A DNA stretch of 64,000 nucleotides, taken from Aquanectria penicillioides (lineage: Eukaryota > Ascomycota > Sordariomycetes > Hypocreales > Nectriaceae). The notes under the pieces are model-generated. The model was not told the DNA's origin. It did not search any database and saw only the letters and a program-made list of their open reading frames with translations. The stretch lies in the NCBI GenBank assembly GCA_003415625.1, contig PYIU01000007.1, forward strand, positions 3,844,001 to 3,908,000, read 5' to 3'. Position numbers and translations under genes: made by a program. This document shows, one piece after another, positions 32,463 to 44,320 of the stretch (positions are counted from its first letter, which is position 1; each line of letters starts with the position of its first letter).

Positions 32463-33576
32463 TGCCGGCCAAGCGAGTGAGTCCAGACACCGGCCTGTCG
32501 TCAGCAAAGATAATGAACGATAAAAGCTGCTTCGCGACACGAACGAAGCTTTATCATTTATGTTGGCTCTTATCGTACGTAAGTGATCGTTGACTCAGCG
32601 ACAATGTGGCTCGTCTGAGTGGCCCACATCGCCTTCAAAATCGGGGCTAGTCCGTAATTGGCTGCTTTAGGGCTGGTTGCGATAAGTCTCACTTGAGCGG
32701 CATTCAGCATGCATCACAATCACAGTCTCGGAAGGATATCCCAGATCAAATGGTAAAATGATTCTGTACCTTTGACCTTTGACAAACAAATTCATTAAGA
32801 CAAGTCCGCAGATGCAGCCGATGTATTCCTTATCAACTTAATGCTAGGACAATGCATGCATTATCTTCACCTGCAGGTGCTGTTGGTGTTGACTAAAATA
32901 AAGCTTCGGCAAAAACACCCGAATGCCACCTCCCTTGAAGGATGGTCAGCTGTCGGCATTGCTAAGAATGTCATCTTTCTATGAGGAAATCCAAAGTATG
33001 AAGTTCACTCTCGAATCCGTTTTTCTTTTTGATATCATACCAGCTTGTCCTATTGCATCTTGTTATCTTTTCGTCACTCTAGCTTAGCTCTGTGACGTTA
33101 TGTTGATGTGTGTTGCAAACATGGCCACTTCTTAAGTACCTAAATTTGCGAATTTATGCTATTGACAGTAGTAAACAAACAATCTTATATTTAAATGGCA
33201 TTTAGAATGATGACTAAACAGCCAAACCGAATCTATTCTCATAACGCACACTCTGATGGGCAGCACTGCTGTGCCCACATCTCACTGCTGCATAATCGCA
33301 TCTATGATCCGAGCCAATTGTAAATTCTGTTAAATTATATGAGGGACCAGCATCGCAGCGTGCCCAAAGATTCTTATGATTGATAGTTTCAACTCCATTC
33401 TATGCCAAATGAAGCTTATTATAAAGCAAGAGTTGTGTATTGTCCGAGGGTGGATGGAGGTCAACTGCGTGGCTTGAATCCGGTCCAATATGCAAACTAT
33501 TAAGTTAGTGGTCTAGGGTAATGTGGATCAATCTGTCATTGGGTTGGTTAAGGAAGATAAAAGGGACTATAGAGAT
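32463..33576. other. Intergenic before the retrotransposon
   Basis: About 1.1 kb, A+T-rich. It includes one copy of a 68-base direct repeat (33411-33478) but no supported gene. Confidence 0.6.
33411..33478 (+). repeat. 68-base direct repeat, left copy
   Basis: Matches 40298-40365 over 68 bases with two adjacent differences (TA here, CG there), a change RIP could make. The copies lie about 6.9 kb apart on either side of the Copia element but outside its target duplication. Confidence 0.95.
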
Positions 33577-33581
33577 ATAGG
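33577..33581. repeat. Target-site duplication ATAGG, left
   Basis: The five bases ATAGG lie directly before the left LTR and recur directly after the right LTR at 39087-39091, as expected for Copia integration. Confidence 0.95.
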
Positions 33582-33840
33582 TGTAAACAATATACAGGCA
33601 CATGCAGGGACGGTTATAGCAGGCGATATGCGCAATAGGTCGGTCTAGATTAATTGGGATTTATAAGAAGCAGCTAGATAGTGGTTATAAAATGCAGTTA
33701 TCTATTTATAGTGTAGGGATTCCCTTATAAGGATATATGGCCTTAAGACCTAGGCCTATAAGGCCCTTAAGGTCGGCTTGTGGCTGGCCGCTATATCTAT
33801 AGCGGCAACTACCTTTACCTAGCCGCTATATCTATTAATA
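33582..33840 (-). repeat. Left LTR (3' LTR of the minus-strand element)
   Basis: 259 bases, starting TGTAAACAATATAC and ending CTATTAATA where the right LTR ends CTATTAACA. It aligns with the right LTR without gaps at the ends checked; differences are almost all C/T and G/A. Its outer end keeps more G and C than its inner end. Confidence 0.95.
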
Positions 33841-36800
33841 TTCCCTTTAAGTTTAATTAAGGGCTTGTTTTTAGGTGCTATTATAAGGCTATTTTAACCT
33901 TTTTTATATATATATTCTTTATATAATTATAAAGTTATTCTTTTTTTATTGCTAAGGTAATTATTTACTTAAGCGGGACTTTTTTGCTATAGCTAAGGGC
34001 ATTGCTATAAGCTTTTATAGGTGCTATTTATGCTTACTTTAGTGTTTTTAATATAGTATCTCTTTTAATTTTAGCCTTAATCTTAAGGCATTAATAAAAG
34101 AGCAATGCAATAGGCCTATTAATAGCTTTATAAATATATTAGTAATATTTTTAGTAAAAAGGATATATTATAGTTTAATTATACTATTTTTAATAGCCTT
34201 TTTTATAAAGTAATACTATACTTAAATATGCTTTATATAGGTATAAAATTTAAGGTTATATACTAGCTTTATAGTACTTTAGTTATTTATAAAGATTACT
34301 ATTAAGGCAGTTAGTAGGCTATTAAGTTCCTTTATAAAGCTTTTTATTTATATAATTTATAATATTGCCTTTATTAATATATAGTATTTAATTTTTATTA
34401 AGGACTTTACTATAGTTTTTTAATGCTTATTAAATTATATAATTAGGCTTTTATTTATAAGGAATATATATCCTTTAGTTAATTGTACTATTTTTAGGCA
34501 GTTAGTATAGTTAAAGTTATAATAGCTATAAAGATTAAATAGATTGCTATATAACTCTTTCTTAAGATAGTAATAATAAATAAAGTAATTAAGGCTCTCT
34601 TTAATGTATTGCAGTATTCTTTTTATAGCCTTAAGTTATTGCTTATTTAGGCTATTTAAAAAGTATACCTAAAGACTATATATAAAGGCTAGATTAAGCT
34701 AGCTTTACTATAAGAGATAGTTAACTTTTCTTATTATTAATGCATATTCTTTATTAATAGCCTTTATATTAGGGATATTAATTGCTTTAGTTAAATAGTA
34801 AATTTTTATTTCTATTAATATATTTATAGCTTTATAATTAGGGTATTTAAATTGCTTAAGGATACTTATTATATAGTTTCTTTATAATAGTATAAGCAAT
34901 CTATTTTTTTCTACTATAATAGCTATATTTAAAAAGAGCTTAAGAAATTTAAGTAACTTTATTTTTACTTTTTATATAAGTTTATTAATAAAGGTATTTA
35001 TATTTTTATTATTATTAATAACTATAAGTATATTATTTATATATATAGCTATAATAATCTTCTTTACCTAATCTATATAAACTATAATATTACTTTATAG
35101 CCTCTTAAGGCCTAACTTATTAAATATTTTCCTTAGTTTTTTCTGCTACTATTAAGCACTTTACTTAAGGCTATATAGGGCTATAAGCAATTATATAATA
35201 TACTTAATGCCTTATTTATAGCCTACTTTTTTAATTAAGTGTTTATACTTTAGATCCTTAAAGAACTTATTAAGTAAAGAGAAGGTTATAATATAGATAT
35301 TTTCTTTTAGCTTTTTATTTAAGTATACTATAATTATATTATTTTATAATAGCTTCTTTTTAATCTATATAGTATAAGTAAATAGTATCCTTTAGAAGTT
35401 AGCTTTTATAGTTAAGGAAAAGGTCTTTTAATAATTAATGCTTTCTTTTTATATAAAGCTATATACTATAAGTTAAGCTTTATATATAATTATTATACTA
35501 TTTTTATCTCTTTTATATTAATTTATTTATTTTACTATAAGTAGTCTTTTGCTTTTTAGTAACTCTCTTTTTAAGATGAATTTAAGTATACTTTTATTAA
35601 TAAAGGTATAAATCTTCTTAAAGAATGCCTTTCTTTAAAGGTTAGCATTTAATTAGTTAAAAGTATTATAGACTATAGTTAGGTTAGTATTAGTATAGGC
35701 AGCTAGAATTTGCTTTTTTATAGCTATTATTAGCATTATAAAGTATCTTTTAGAGTTATTAAATGCTCCTTTTAGTTATAATTAAATAATCTTTTTACCT
35801 TTTGCTATAAGTAATAAAATAGGCTTATAGAATATTATATATATTATTATAATAACTTTTTTTATTTTAGGGTTTTAAATTCTATATATTTTAGTTCTTT
35901 AAAATCCTATAAGGATTTCTTTTTAACTATAAAGTAGCATTTTCTTAAATCTATTATACTTTTTTTATTTAATATAAATAAATGCCTTTAACCTTAAAAT
36001 CTATAAATACTTAATGCTTAATATATATTCCTTTTTTAGAATTAAATCTATAAAGTAAACCTTATAAAAGGTCTTTTAGTTTAGTAATTTTATTGCTATA
36101 ATATTAGCAATATATATAACTATAAGGATAATCTCTCGTTATAGCCTAAAAGGGATATTTATTGCTATTATTATGCTTTTTGCCTTCTTTTGGATTGTAT
36201 GGTTTGCCTATTTAATAAAGCTATTCTATTTATAGCCATATAGTAATGTAATAATTATAAGGATCCCTATTTTTAAGAGAAATTTATTGACCTTTCTATT
36301 AATAAATTTATAGCTGCTATTAAACTATATCTTTTAGGGCAGACTATAAGCTATAATAGTTTTAAATACTAAAAAATCTTCTTTTATTAAAGTAGTAATA
36401 TTGCTTTTCTTTTTAAGTAAATTACTATAAAAGTAATAGCTTTTATTATTAATTATAAGCTTAAAATATCTCTTTCTATTATATATATATAGACTTAGCT
36501 CTATAAGGTTTATATAAAGAAGGTTAAATATATAGTCTGCTCTTTTTTATAGTATTTTTAGTAAAAACCTTATACTTTTAGTAAGCTTATAGTTTTTATA
36601 GAGTATATTAAATAGCTTATAATTATTAAGCCTATTTTTTATAATCTTAAAGGTATAGTTAAGGGCTTTTTAATCTATATAAATAAGTCTTTAGTGCTAT
36701 ATTTTTATTTTAAATTGTTTTATTTATATTAATATTATTTTAAAAGTAAAGTAATAGCTTATTATACCTTTTATTACTTTAAGTAAAAACTCTTAATTAG

Positions 36801-38827
36801 GGATATTAAGGGTTATAAAGATCTTATTATTACTATTAAAGATTTTATTTTTAATTATATAATTACTAAAGAGATAGACTTTTTTACTAAAGATTATATT
36901 TAATAGAAAATCTTTAATAAAGACTATATCTTTAAGTATTATAGTTTTTATTTTCTCTTTCTTTATAAATAGTATAACTATTACTATTTCTATAGCTATA
37001 GAATATATAGTGCCTCTATCTATAAAAATTAGTATTATTTTATTAAGTTTATACTATTTATTTTCTTTAAATTATTTAAAGTTATTAATAGTATATATAT
37101 TAGCTTTTAAGTTTTAAAGCTAGCAGTCTTTTTAGTTAGTAAGGCCTAATTCTATAGATATTAAAATAGTAATAAAATTACTATTTCTTTTAGCCTTTAG
37201 TATAGTATTGTTATTAATATTAAGGGGATTATATAATTGCTATTTTAATAGGCTAGAAATTATTACTATAGCTGCCTTTTTTACTAATAACCTTATAAAA
37301 GCATTACTAAAGAACTTTCTTGCCTTTAAGCCTTTACAGTATATAAAAATAGTATTATTATTATTATTAAAGTTATTTTTAGCTTTCTTTGCATTTTTAG
37401 CACTTTATTTACTTAATTTTATATATAGGGCAGTCTTTTTAGTCTTTTTAGCAGTTTTATTACTATTATCTTTCTTTTTTAACTTTTTATTCTTACTGCC
37501 TTTACTTTTCTTTTATAGAGATAGGCAGTTTTTTGCAATATAACCTTTTTAATTATAGTTAAAGCATTTACTGCTTTTAGGATCTTTTTTATAGTTATTC
37601 TTTTTATTTAATTAAGCACTTATTTATATGCCTTTTTTACTGCTAGAGTCTTTACTTTTCTTTTAGGAAGTCTATAGACTTTTAGCTTTATTAATAAAGT
37701 CTTTCTGCATTTTATAGATAGATTAGTATTTTCTCTTTTGCTTATAGTTGCATTAAAGTGCATTTTATTTAAAAAAGACCTTTTTAATGCTATCTATAAA
37801 CCTTATCTTTTTTTAATATTTAAAGAGCTTATTGCTAGCTTTAATAATGCTATTTATAATATAATAGAAGTTATTAATATAACTTTAAACCCTTTATAGT
37901 TTCTTTAGAGTTAAAAACTTTAATTTTTAATAGAAATTAATTAAGCTCTATTAAAACTTTATATTATTATACCTTTTTATTAATAGCTTAATAGCCTTTA
38001 TATTAATCTTTACTAAAAATAATAATAGCTTTAGTTTTTATAAAACTGCTATTTTTATAGTAGCAATTAAATGCATTTCTTTTAGATATAAGATCTTAAT
38101 CTTTTTATACTATTTAATAGTAATTATAATATAAAAGAGATATCTCTTTTAGGCAGTTTAATTCTTTAATCTCTTAAATATATTATCTCCCTTTATTTTA
38201 AAGTTAAAACTAATAAAATCTTTAATTTTAATTAATTATAAGTTTATAATCTTCTTTCTATTTAAAGTAGGCTTTATTAATATCTTTTTATTCCTTAAGA
38301 AATTAAATATTTTATTTAAAGCTCTTAAGGGCTCCCTTAAGGTATAGAAGAGTTAGCTTCTTTAATATTTAAAGCTTTTATTTTTATTATCTTTTATTTT
38401 AGATTTTAATTTATCTTTAGGCTATATTTATATTTAATTTTTAATTTATTTTTAGTCTTTTAATTAAAATGCTTTTATAGCTTTTATATTTATTATATTA
38501 TTTTTATTATTTACTATATTATAATGCTTAAATTTAGCTAAATTTTCTATAAATCCTTTTTAATAAGCTTTATTAATCTTTTAAAAGAAAATAAAAGATC
38601 CTTAAGATTATTTTCTCTTTTAATAAAATCTTCTTTATTATTAGTTTATTTAATTGCTTTAATAGTAAAGACTAGCTTTAAGGCTAGCTTTAAAGCTATT
38701 GCTTAAGTCTTAAGACCTTAATTAATTAATATTATAAGTGCTAACTTTAAGGGATAAACTTTAGGTTAATCTAAACCTTTTAAATAGCTATAATTTTTTC
38801 TTAAATTAAAGCTTTAGGCTTATAACC

Positions 38828-39086
38828 TATAAATAATATATAGATATATATAGGGATAGTTATAGTAGGCAATATATATAATGGGTTAGTTTAGATTAAT
38901 TAAGATTTATAAGGAGCAGCTAGATAGTGGTTGCAGAATGCAGTTATCTATTTATAGTGTAGGGATTCCCTTATGAGGATACATGGCCTTAAGACCTAGG
39001 CCTATAAGGCCCCTAAGGTCGGCTTGTGGCCGGCCGCTATATCTATAGCAGCGACTACCTTTGCCTGGCTGCTATATCTATTAACA
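38828..39086 (-). repeat. Right LTR (5' LTR of the minus-strand element)
   Basis: 259 bases. Its inner end is heavily changed (TATAAATAATATATAG against TGTAAACAATATACAG in the left copy), while its outer end keeps G and C. This mirrors the left LTR. Confidence 0.95.
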
Positions 39087-39091
39087 ATAGG
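39087..39091. repeat. Target-site duplication ATAGG, right
   Basis: Exact copy of the five bases before the left LTR; marks the insertion as a single complete event. Confidence 0.95.
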
Positions 39092-40297
39092 AAATAAGCG
39101 GGCAGTTTTCTCCAACCAATTCTTATTTTTGAAATTCTGAATTCCTTGCATTTGGACTCTATTGAGGTCCCAGTGCAGCCCTATAATATTCCTTTATTTA
39201 TGACTTTCTGCCTTATATTCCTTTTCTTCTTTTCTTTAAGGGGCACTCTAGAGCTTCTGATCAGATGCTCTAACACTCTCCCAAGTTGTTCGCAGCTGCT
39301 TGGAAAGGCTATTCGGTCATCACCGAATCTGCTTACCCTATACCCTTCTGGGTGGGGTGTGTGTTTTGGCCAGCGTCCCCTTCCACCAACAAACTATCGA
39401 CGAATCAAAGTCCTCTGCATGCTTATAGTAAATGGGTAGTTTTTAGCGGATTTGTTTGCTCAGATTTGGACTTTCATCTGTCCATTATCTTGCAGTTTTA
39501 ACACACTGGCGGCTGAGTCATTGGGCGCTATTGGGAAGATATTGTGCTAAAGAGTGAGCTGGCATCTATTTGTCCTTTGCTTTCACAATCACCAAAAAAG
39601 GTTAGGCTAGATATAGGTAATTGCCCCCCAGTCACACACGGCACCATTCACCAGTTCTTTGTGACACATTTATAGCACTTGATGTCCCGCGGACGCCGTG
39701 CTTGGTCCGAGGTCCATCCGTTTTAGCCGGTTTCACCAAACGACTACGCCTGATGCTGCCGAGGCATGTGGCAATCCGTGGGATCAGATTGTTAAGACCA
39801 AGACGACCCGCGGTGTTGGAGATTTCTCATTTGCCCAAGATTCCGGCCGGAATAAAACCAGGGGAACGCGGGGTAACAAGCTTCACCTCCGCGGGAAGCG
39901 GGGACCCCGCATTCAACGTCTCCACCATCTAAGCCCCTAGCCTGAATGATTCGTTTTTTCGATGAATCGTGTCCTTACAGCGTCTGTCTTGAGGTGTCTT
40001 GAAAGGTACATGAAGTGGCTACGGAAGGGGAAAGCAGCGTACCGGATAAGTGGCTGCAGTGTTAGCCATGGTTTCATGAAACGAAGCAACTCTCGTTCGT
40101 ACGGTAATTTGCTCCGTCGTTATTAAGCAGTCTTCGCCAACTGTAGAGTGGTACGCCTTTGATGCACTGCAGGTTATCTAGCAATGAAACAAGGTATTCA
40201 TGGCATTATAACCCCAGTTTGTAACAAAGACGCCACCAGGTTATCATCGTATTCCAACATTGAATTCGGGCGAGCGGAAGTGCATTTTCTGAATTTG

Positions 40298-40365
40298 GAA
40301 GCTTATTACGAAGCAAGAGTTGTGTATTGTCCGAGGGTGGATGGAGGTCAACTGCGTGGCTTGAA
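40298..40365 (+). repeat. 68-base direct repeat, right copy
   Basis: Direct repeat of 33411-33478, 66 of 68 bases identical, in the same orientation. The flanks beyond it do not match, so this is a short scrap of a larger repeat family or of a local duplication. Confidence 0.95.
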
Positions 40366-41043
40366 GGAATAATCGCCCCTGATGTTGTGTTTGGGCAGAG
40401 TCTGCTGCACAATTGAGGCGTCTCGCTACAACAGGTTAACGCGATGTTACGGTTATGAGGGGAACGCTGATCCATCATGTGACCACTGTTGATGGACAAG
40501 CTAAATAAGATTCAGTGAGCCTAAGGAAGTAGCCCATGAATTAGTTTGCATTCTTGGGAGTGCTTTGACACTGCAGGTTAACTCAGAATAGACAGAGGTG
40601 GTGAGGGTTGCGTAACGCAGATGTTCCCCACGAATCAGACCCCCAAGTCAAGTATCTTGGCTTATCCCCGCCACGAAGGATTCGCGACGCTGCTTCCGCG
40701 CCCACTGTTGGTGAGGGAAATTCTTTGTTTTGATAGGGGATGATCGGACGCACTAGAAAGGTATGATTGTTGGACAGCAGACTTGGAGAATAGCAAGGTA
40801 TTACGATTAGCCAAATTTTCGTTCGATCAATGATTAGGAGCCGTCACAGAGAAACTCTGCCTTGTGCAACAATTGACAGGAATACGAGACTTTCGGAAAT
40901 AGCCAATCCAACTGTGATGGATCGTCACTTAGTGGGGTGGGCTGGGCATTGTATGGTCGTGCGAACCCACAGCACGGAATCACAGCTGGTCCGGGGAGCG
41001 GGGTAAGCGACAATGCAATATATTTAATGCTTGACTCGATATC

Positions 41044-41050
41044 TATAAAT
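41044..41050 (+). promoter_or_regulatory. TATA box of alcohol oxidase gene
   Basis: TATAAAT lies 87 bases before the ATG at 41137, a usual spacing for a strongly induced fungal gene. Confidence 0.6.
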
Positions 41051-41136
41051 ATCCCCTGCTTCCGTGTGGTTCTAACTCTGTATATCCCGCTTATTTGTTC
41101 ATTTTGACTTTTTGTTGATCCTTATTCCTCTTCAAG

Positions 41137-43140
41137 ATGGGTCTCTATACAACGCTTCCCAAGGACATCCATGAAGTTGATGTAATTATTGCAGGAGGTA
41201 GGCACTTACGGCCACGTTCTTCAACTCATCTTACGTATCTAATCCTTCAACGCAGGAGGAACGGCGGGATGTATTATAGCGGGCCGATTGGCTGAGGCCG
41301 ATCCAGGCACATCTGTGCTGGTCATCGAAGGAGGACCGGACAATTTCAATGTCCCTAACATCGTCAACCCCGCTTTGTACCTCACTCATCTGCTCCCAAC
41401 CGCAAAGACTACACTTTTCTACAAAGGCAAGAAGGCGAAACAGCTCGCGGATCGCGAACCGATTGTGCCGTCTGGCGGTACTCTAGGGGTGGTTCGTCCA
41501 TCAATTTCATGATGTACACCCGTGCTCAGAGGTCCGATTTTGACTCTTGGAACACGCCCGGTTGGTCAGCCAATGAGCTGATGCCCTACTTGAAGAAGGT
41601 ATTGCATAGAAAATCTACTCAATCTTTGCATCTTTTTGAGTATTTCTAACAACATGCAGCTTGAGACATATCATGGAGAAGACCCTGAGGGTGTCCATGG
41701 GCGAGATGGGCCAATTAACGTGTCTGATGGGACTTTCCGATCCTCCAACTCCGAGAGCGATTTTATTCAAGCAGCTGGGCAGGTGGGTTGGCCGGAGATC
41801 AAGGATCTTCAAACATTGGACGCCATCGATGGCTTTCAGCGATGGAAGCGATACGTTTGTCCAGAAGGCAAACGCCAGGACACAGCTCACCGGTATCTTC
41901 ACCCCAAACTCCAAGATGGAAATCACCCCAATCTGCATGTCCTGGTGCAGTCAAGAATTATCCGGGTTCTCTTCGACAAGAACAAGCGTGCTATTGGTGT
42001 AGAATATACACCAAATCCCGATTTCCAGGCACCCGACGCGAAAGGAACCCCGCACAAGTTCACGATCAAGGCAAGGAAATTGGTTGTTGTTTCCTGTGGT
42101 GCCTGCGGTACCCCATCAGTGTTGGAAAGATCAGGACTTGGTGACCCTGCAGTCCTGCAGAGTGCAAAGGTCCCAGTTCTTGTCAACTTGCCCGGCGTTG
42201 GTCGAGATTACCAAGACCACAACCTCGTTCTCTATCCTTACCGAACGAGCCTCAATCCACATGAGACAATTGATGGCATCCTCAGTGGCCGGTCCGATGT
42301 GACACAGTTGATGAATGCCAAGGATAAAATCCTCGGATGGAATTCGATCGATATTTCAGCAAAGCTTCGGCCAAGTGAATCAGATATAGAAGCTCAAGGG
42401 CCTGAGTTTAAAGCCGCATGGGAACGAGATTTCAAGCCACACCCTGATAAGCCTTTGATGCTTATGGGGCTTGTTTCATGGTACGTATATCGAACATGCT
42501 CTATGCCGAGCCTTCTCTAATAGCCAGTAGCTTCTTAGGTGATCAGGCGATGGTTCCTCCAGGGCAATACCTCTCAGTTGGAAATTATACTGGTTATCCC
42601 TATTCTCGAGGCCACGTCCACATTACCGGGTCAAAACTAGACGATGAATTGGACTTTGATGTGGGCTTCTTGACTGATCCTCATGATATCGATCTCAAGA
42701 AACAGGTTTGGGCGTATAAGAAGCAGCGCGAAATCATGCGACGTACCAAGATGTACCGTGGAGAATTGGCCCTTGGCCATCCACGATTCGCTACCCACTC
42801 AGCCGCTGCCTGTGTGGAAACAGAGGTACCTCTTTCGAATGTCATGGATATCAAATACTCCGCCGAGGATGACGCGGCCATCGAAGAATGGATTCGAGAG
42901 AACCTCAACACGACATGGCACTCGATCGGAACCGCCAAGATGGCCCCGCGCGAGGACTTTGGTGTAGTAGATGGTGATTTGAATGTCTACGGAGTTTCAG
43001 GCTTGAAGCTGGCCGACTTGAGCATTCCGCCAGAAAATGTGGGAGCAAACACGAACAATACAGCTCTGGTAGTAGGGGAGAAAGCAGCGGCCATCATCAT
43101 AAAAGAGCTAGGACTCGCAGGTCCACAGCATCATCTTTGA
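41137..43140 (+). pseudogene. Alcohol (methanol) oxidase, GMC family, one-base frameshift
   Basis: Exons 41137-41197, 41256-41598, 41660-42480 and 42528-43140 join cleanly. The sum is one base short of a multiple of three. The shortfall is in the G run at 41486-41489: GTLG is followed in the next frame by GGSSIN, the GMC signature, so GGGGG appears to have become GGGG. All else looks intact: the FAD loop AGGGTAGC, the second GMC signature GACGTPSVLERSGLG, the active-site TWHSIGTAKM and the late NTNNTAL. The family oxidises short alcohols to aldehydes and makes H2O2 in peroxisomes. The protein would be about 612 residues and end in HHL, a poor match to the usual peroxisomal tail. As read, translation stops at 41510-41512. 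This is either a recent loss or an assembly error. Confidence 0.85.
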
Positions 43141-43789
43141 TATGTACTAGTTCATCGAGAGTGAGGGAGAGGTGCAAACTGGATGTAAATATGATTTAAT
43201 GTTCATTGTAGCGAGTAATTTGTTCGAATCAAACTGTTCATGAGATCGTGGATTAGCCAATGAGATTGTAAGACGTGCAAAGACCAACGATATCGTTTGT
43301 TGAAATGTACGGGGGGTCAGTATTGAAGCACGATAGTTATTTTAGAAAGTACCCGTAGGGACTCGATAAATTGGCCGCTTAGTCTGCCCCGTAAAAACCG
43401 TCACTGAAGACAATTGGCCACATCAGACTGGACTATCCCGTGATCTGGCTGCATAAATCATGTTCAGCTAACTATCTTAAGCAAGGATCTGCGGCCAATT
43501 TATCGAGTTTATACGGTAGCAAACAAGTTCATTGACTAGTCTAGTATCGGACAAGAGTGAAATCATTTAAAACCCACACCAGAATATCCCTCTGCCACTT
43601 ATTCTTCACAACGCTGGCGATAGTCCACTGCACTCCCTGGATACCTCGCCACTTGTCTGAGAGACTTGTTGTCGGCTTCAGGGCTGAGACCTGTGAATTA
43701 TCCATTGACGCCATTGGAGAGGAGGAATTGACTCAATTTGATAATATGCGCGGTCATGCATCGCAGGGTTCCTGTGTACTTTCCACGTA
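43141..43789. other. Intergenic after alcohol oxidase
   Basis: Two stretches, near 43368-43378 and 43496-43507, are inverted copies around TCGATAAATTGGCCG, so a hairpin or small inverted element may lie between them. No gene is seen. Confidence 0.5.
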
Positions 43790-44320
43790 GGTTCAGCCGT
43801 TGTCTCTGCAGTGTTCGAGTACACCCATGGGGAACTTGACCGCGTGCTCGATGCTTAGTGCGACGTTGCCAAAGGGTTGATGGGGCCCAAGGATCATGAG
43901 CATGTTGGGCATGTCTGGAGCAAAGACTCCAAGATTTGTGCATGGCCTAAGGTCAGCCCAAATGGCTTGCTTCCCAGTCTTAATGCCGCTAGTGCCCAAG
44001 AGAGGTCTGCCAGTCTTTGATTGCCAATCGATGTGGGAGAAAGAGCAAGCACGAGCGTTAAATCCAGTTGCATAGATCAGCACGTCCAGCTTGTGTTCCT
44101 TACCATCCCACTACCAGAAGTATTCGAACGCATTTGGTATGCGGAGAATCGCCAGTGTTGGAAAACTCGGAAATTCGCATGAGGCAGTCGGCACTTTATT
44201 GCATCTAACGAGGCAGCTCGTATAATAAAGAAGATCTGTTGGTACCCCGCAGAGTCCATTGTGCCCTTCTTTGAAACGGTTGCTTCACACAGGAACCTCG
44301 AGCTCCACCACAACCATGAC
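43790..44320 (-). pseudogene. Remnant of a Baeyer-Villiger-type monooxygenase C-terminus
   Basis: The open piece 43793-44083 reads LIYATGFNA, then GRPLLG, then FAPDMPNMLMILGPHQPFGNVALSIEHA. These are the ATGF motif and the PNM-GPH-IE end of class B flavin monooxygenases. Upstream (44084-44320) scraps such as WDGKEHKLDV join only after changing frame and passing stops. The FAD and NADPH parts are gone. It is a fragment, not a gene. It might come from a paralogue of the BVMO at the left edge, but that gene's C-terminus lies outside the window, so they cannot be compared here. Confidence 0.75.

Larger units (their letters stand above)
33582..39086 (-). mobile_element. RIP-mutated Ty1/Copia LTR retrotransposon, 5505 bases
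   Basis: Two 259-base LTRs bound an extremely A+T-rich body. The element points to the minus strand. Reading that strand, an AAAGGGAA polypurine tract lies just before the left (3') LTR (about 33841-33850). A GGTTATAAGC stretch, a possible primer site, follows the right (5') LTR. A gag zinc knuckle is at 37525-37566, reading C-x2-Y-x4-Y-x4-C with one stop, where the family has C-x2-C-x4-H-x4-C. Reverse transcriptase motifs are at about 35135-35181 (ALYSLK followed by stops) and 35020-35055 (AIYINNILIV, from the Copia YVDD site). Gag before RT with no frame left open fits a dead Copia copy. Each altered residue is explained by C-to-T or G-to-A change. It cannot move by itself. Confidence 0.95.
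39092..41136. other. Intergenic between retrotransposon and alcohol oxidase
   Basis: About 2 kb without a supported gene. It includes the right copy of the 68-base direct repeat and, at its end, the alcohol oxidase promoter. Short open frames near 39621-39940 show no domain. Confidence 0.55.

Noticed and set aside
37208..37543. Plus-strand open frame of 111 codons inside the retrotransposon
   Set aside because: It is antisense to the gag region of a minus-strand element and is made almost only of Leu, Phe and Ile codons from A+T-rich DNA.
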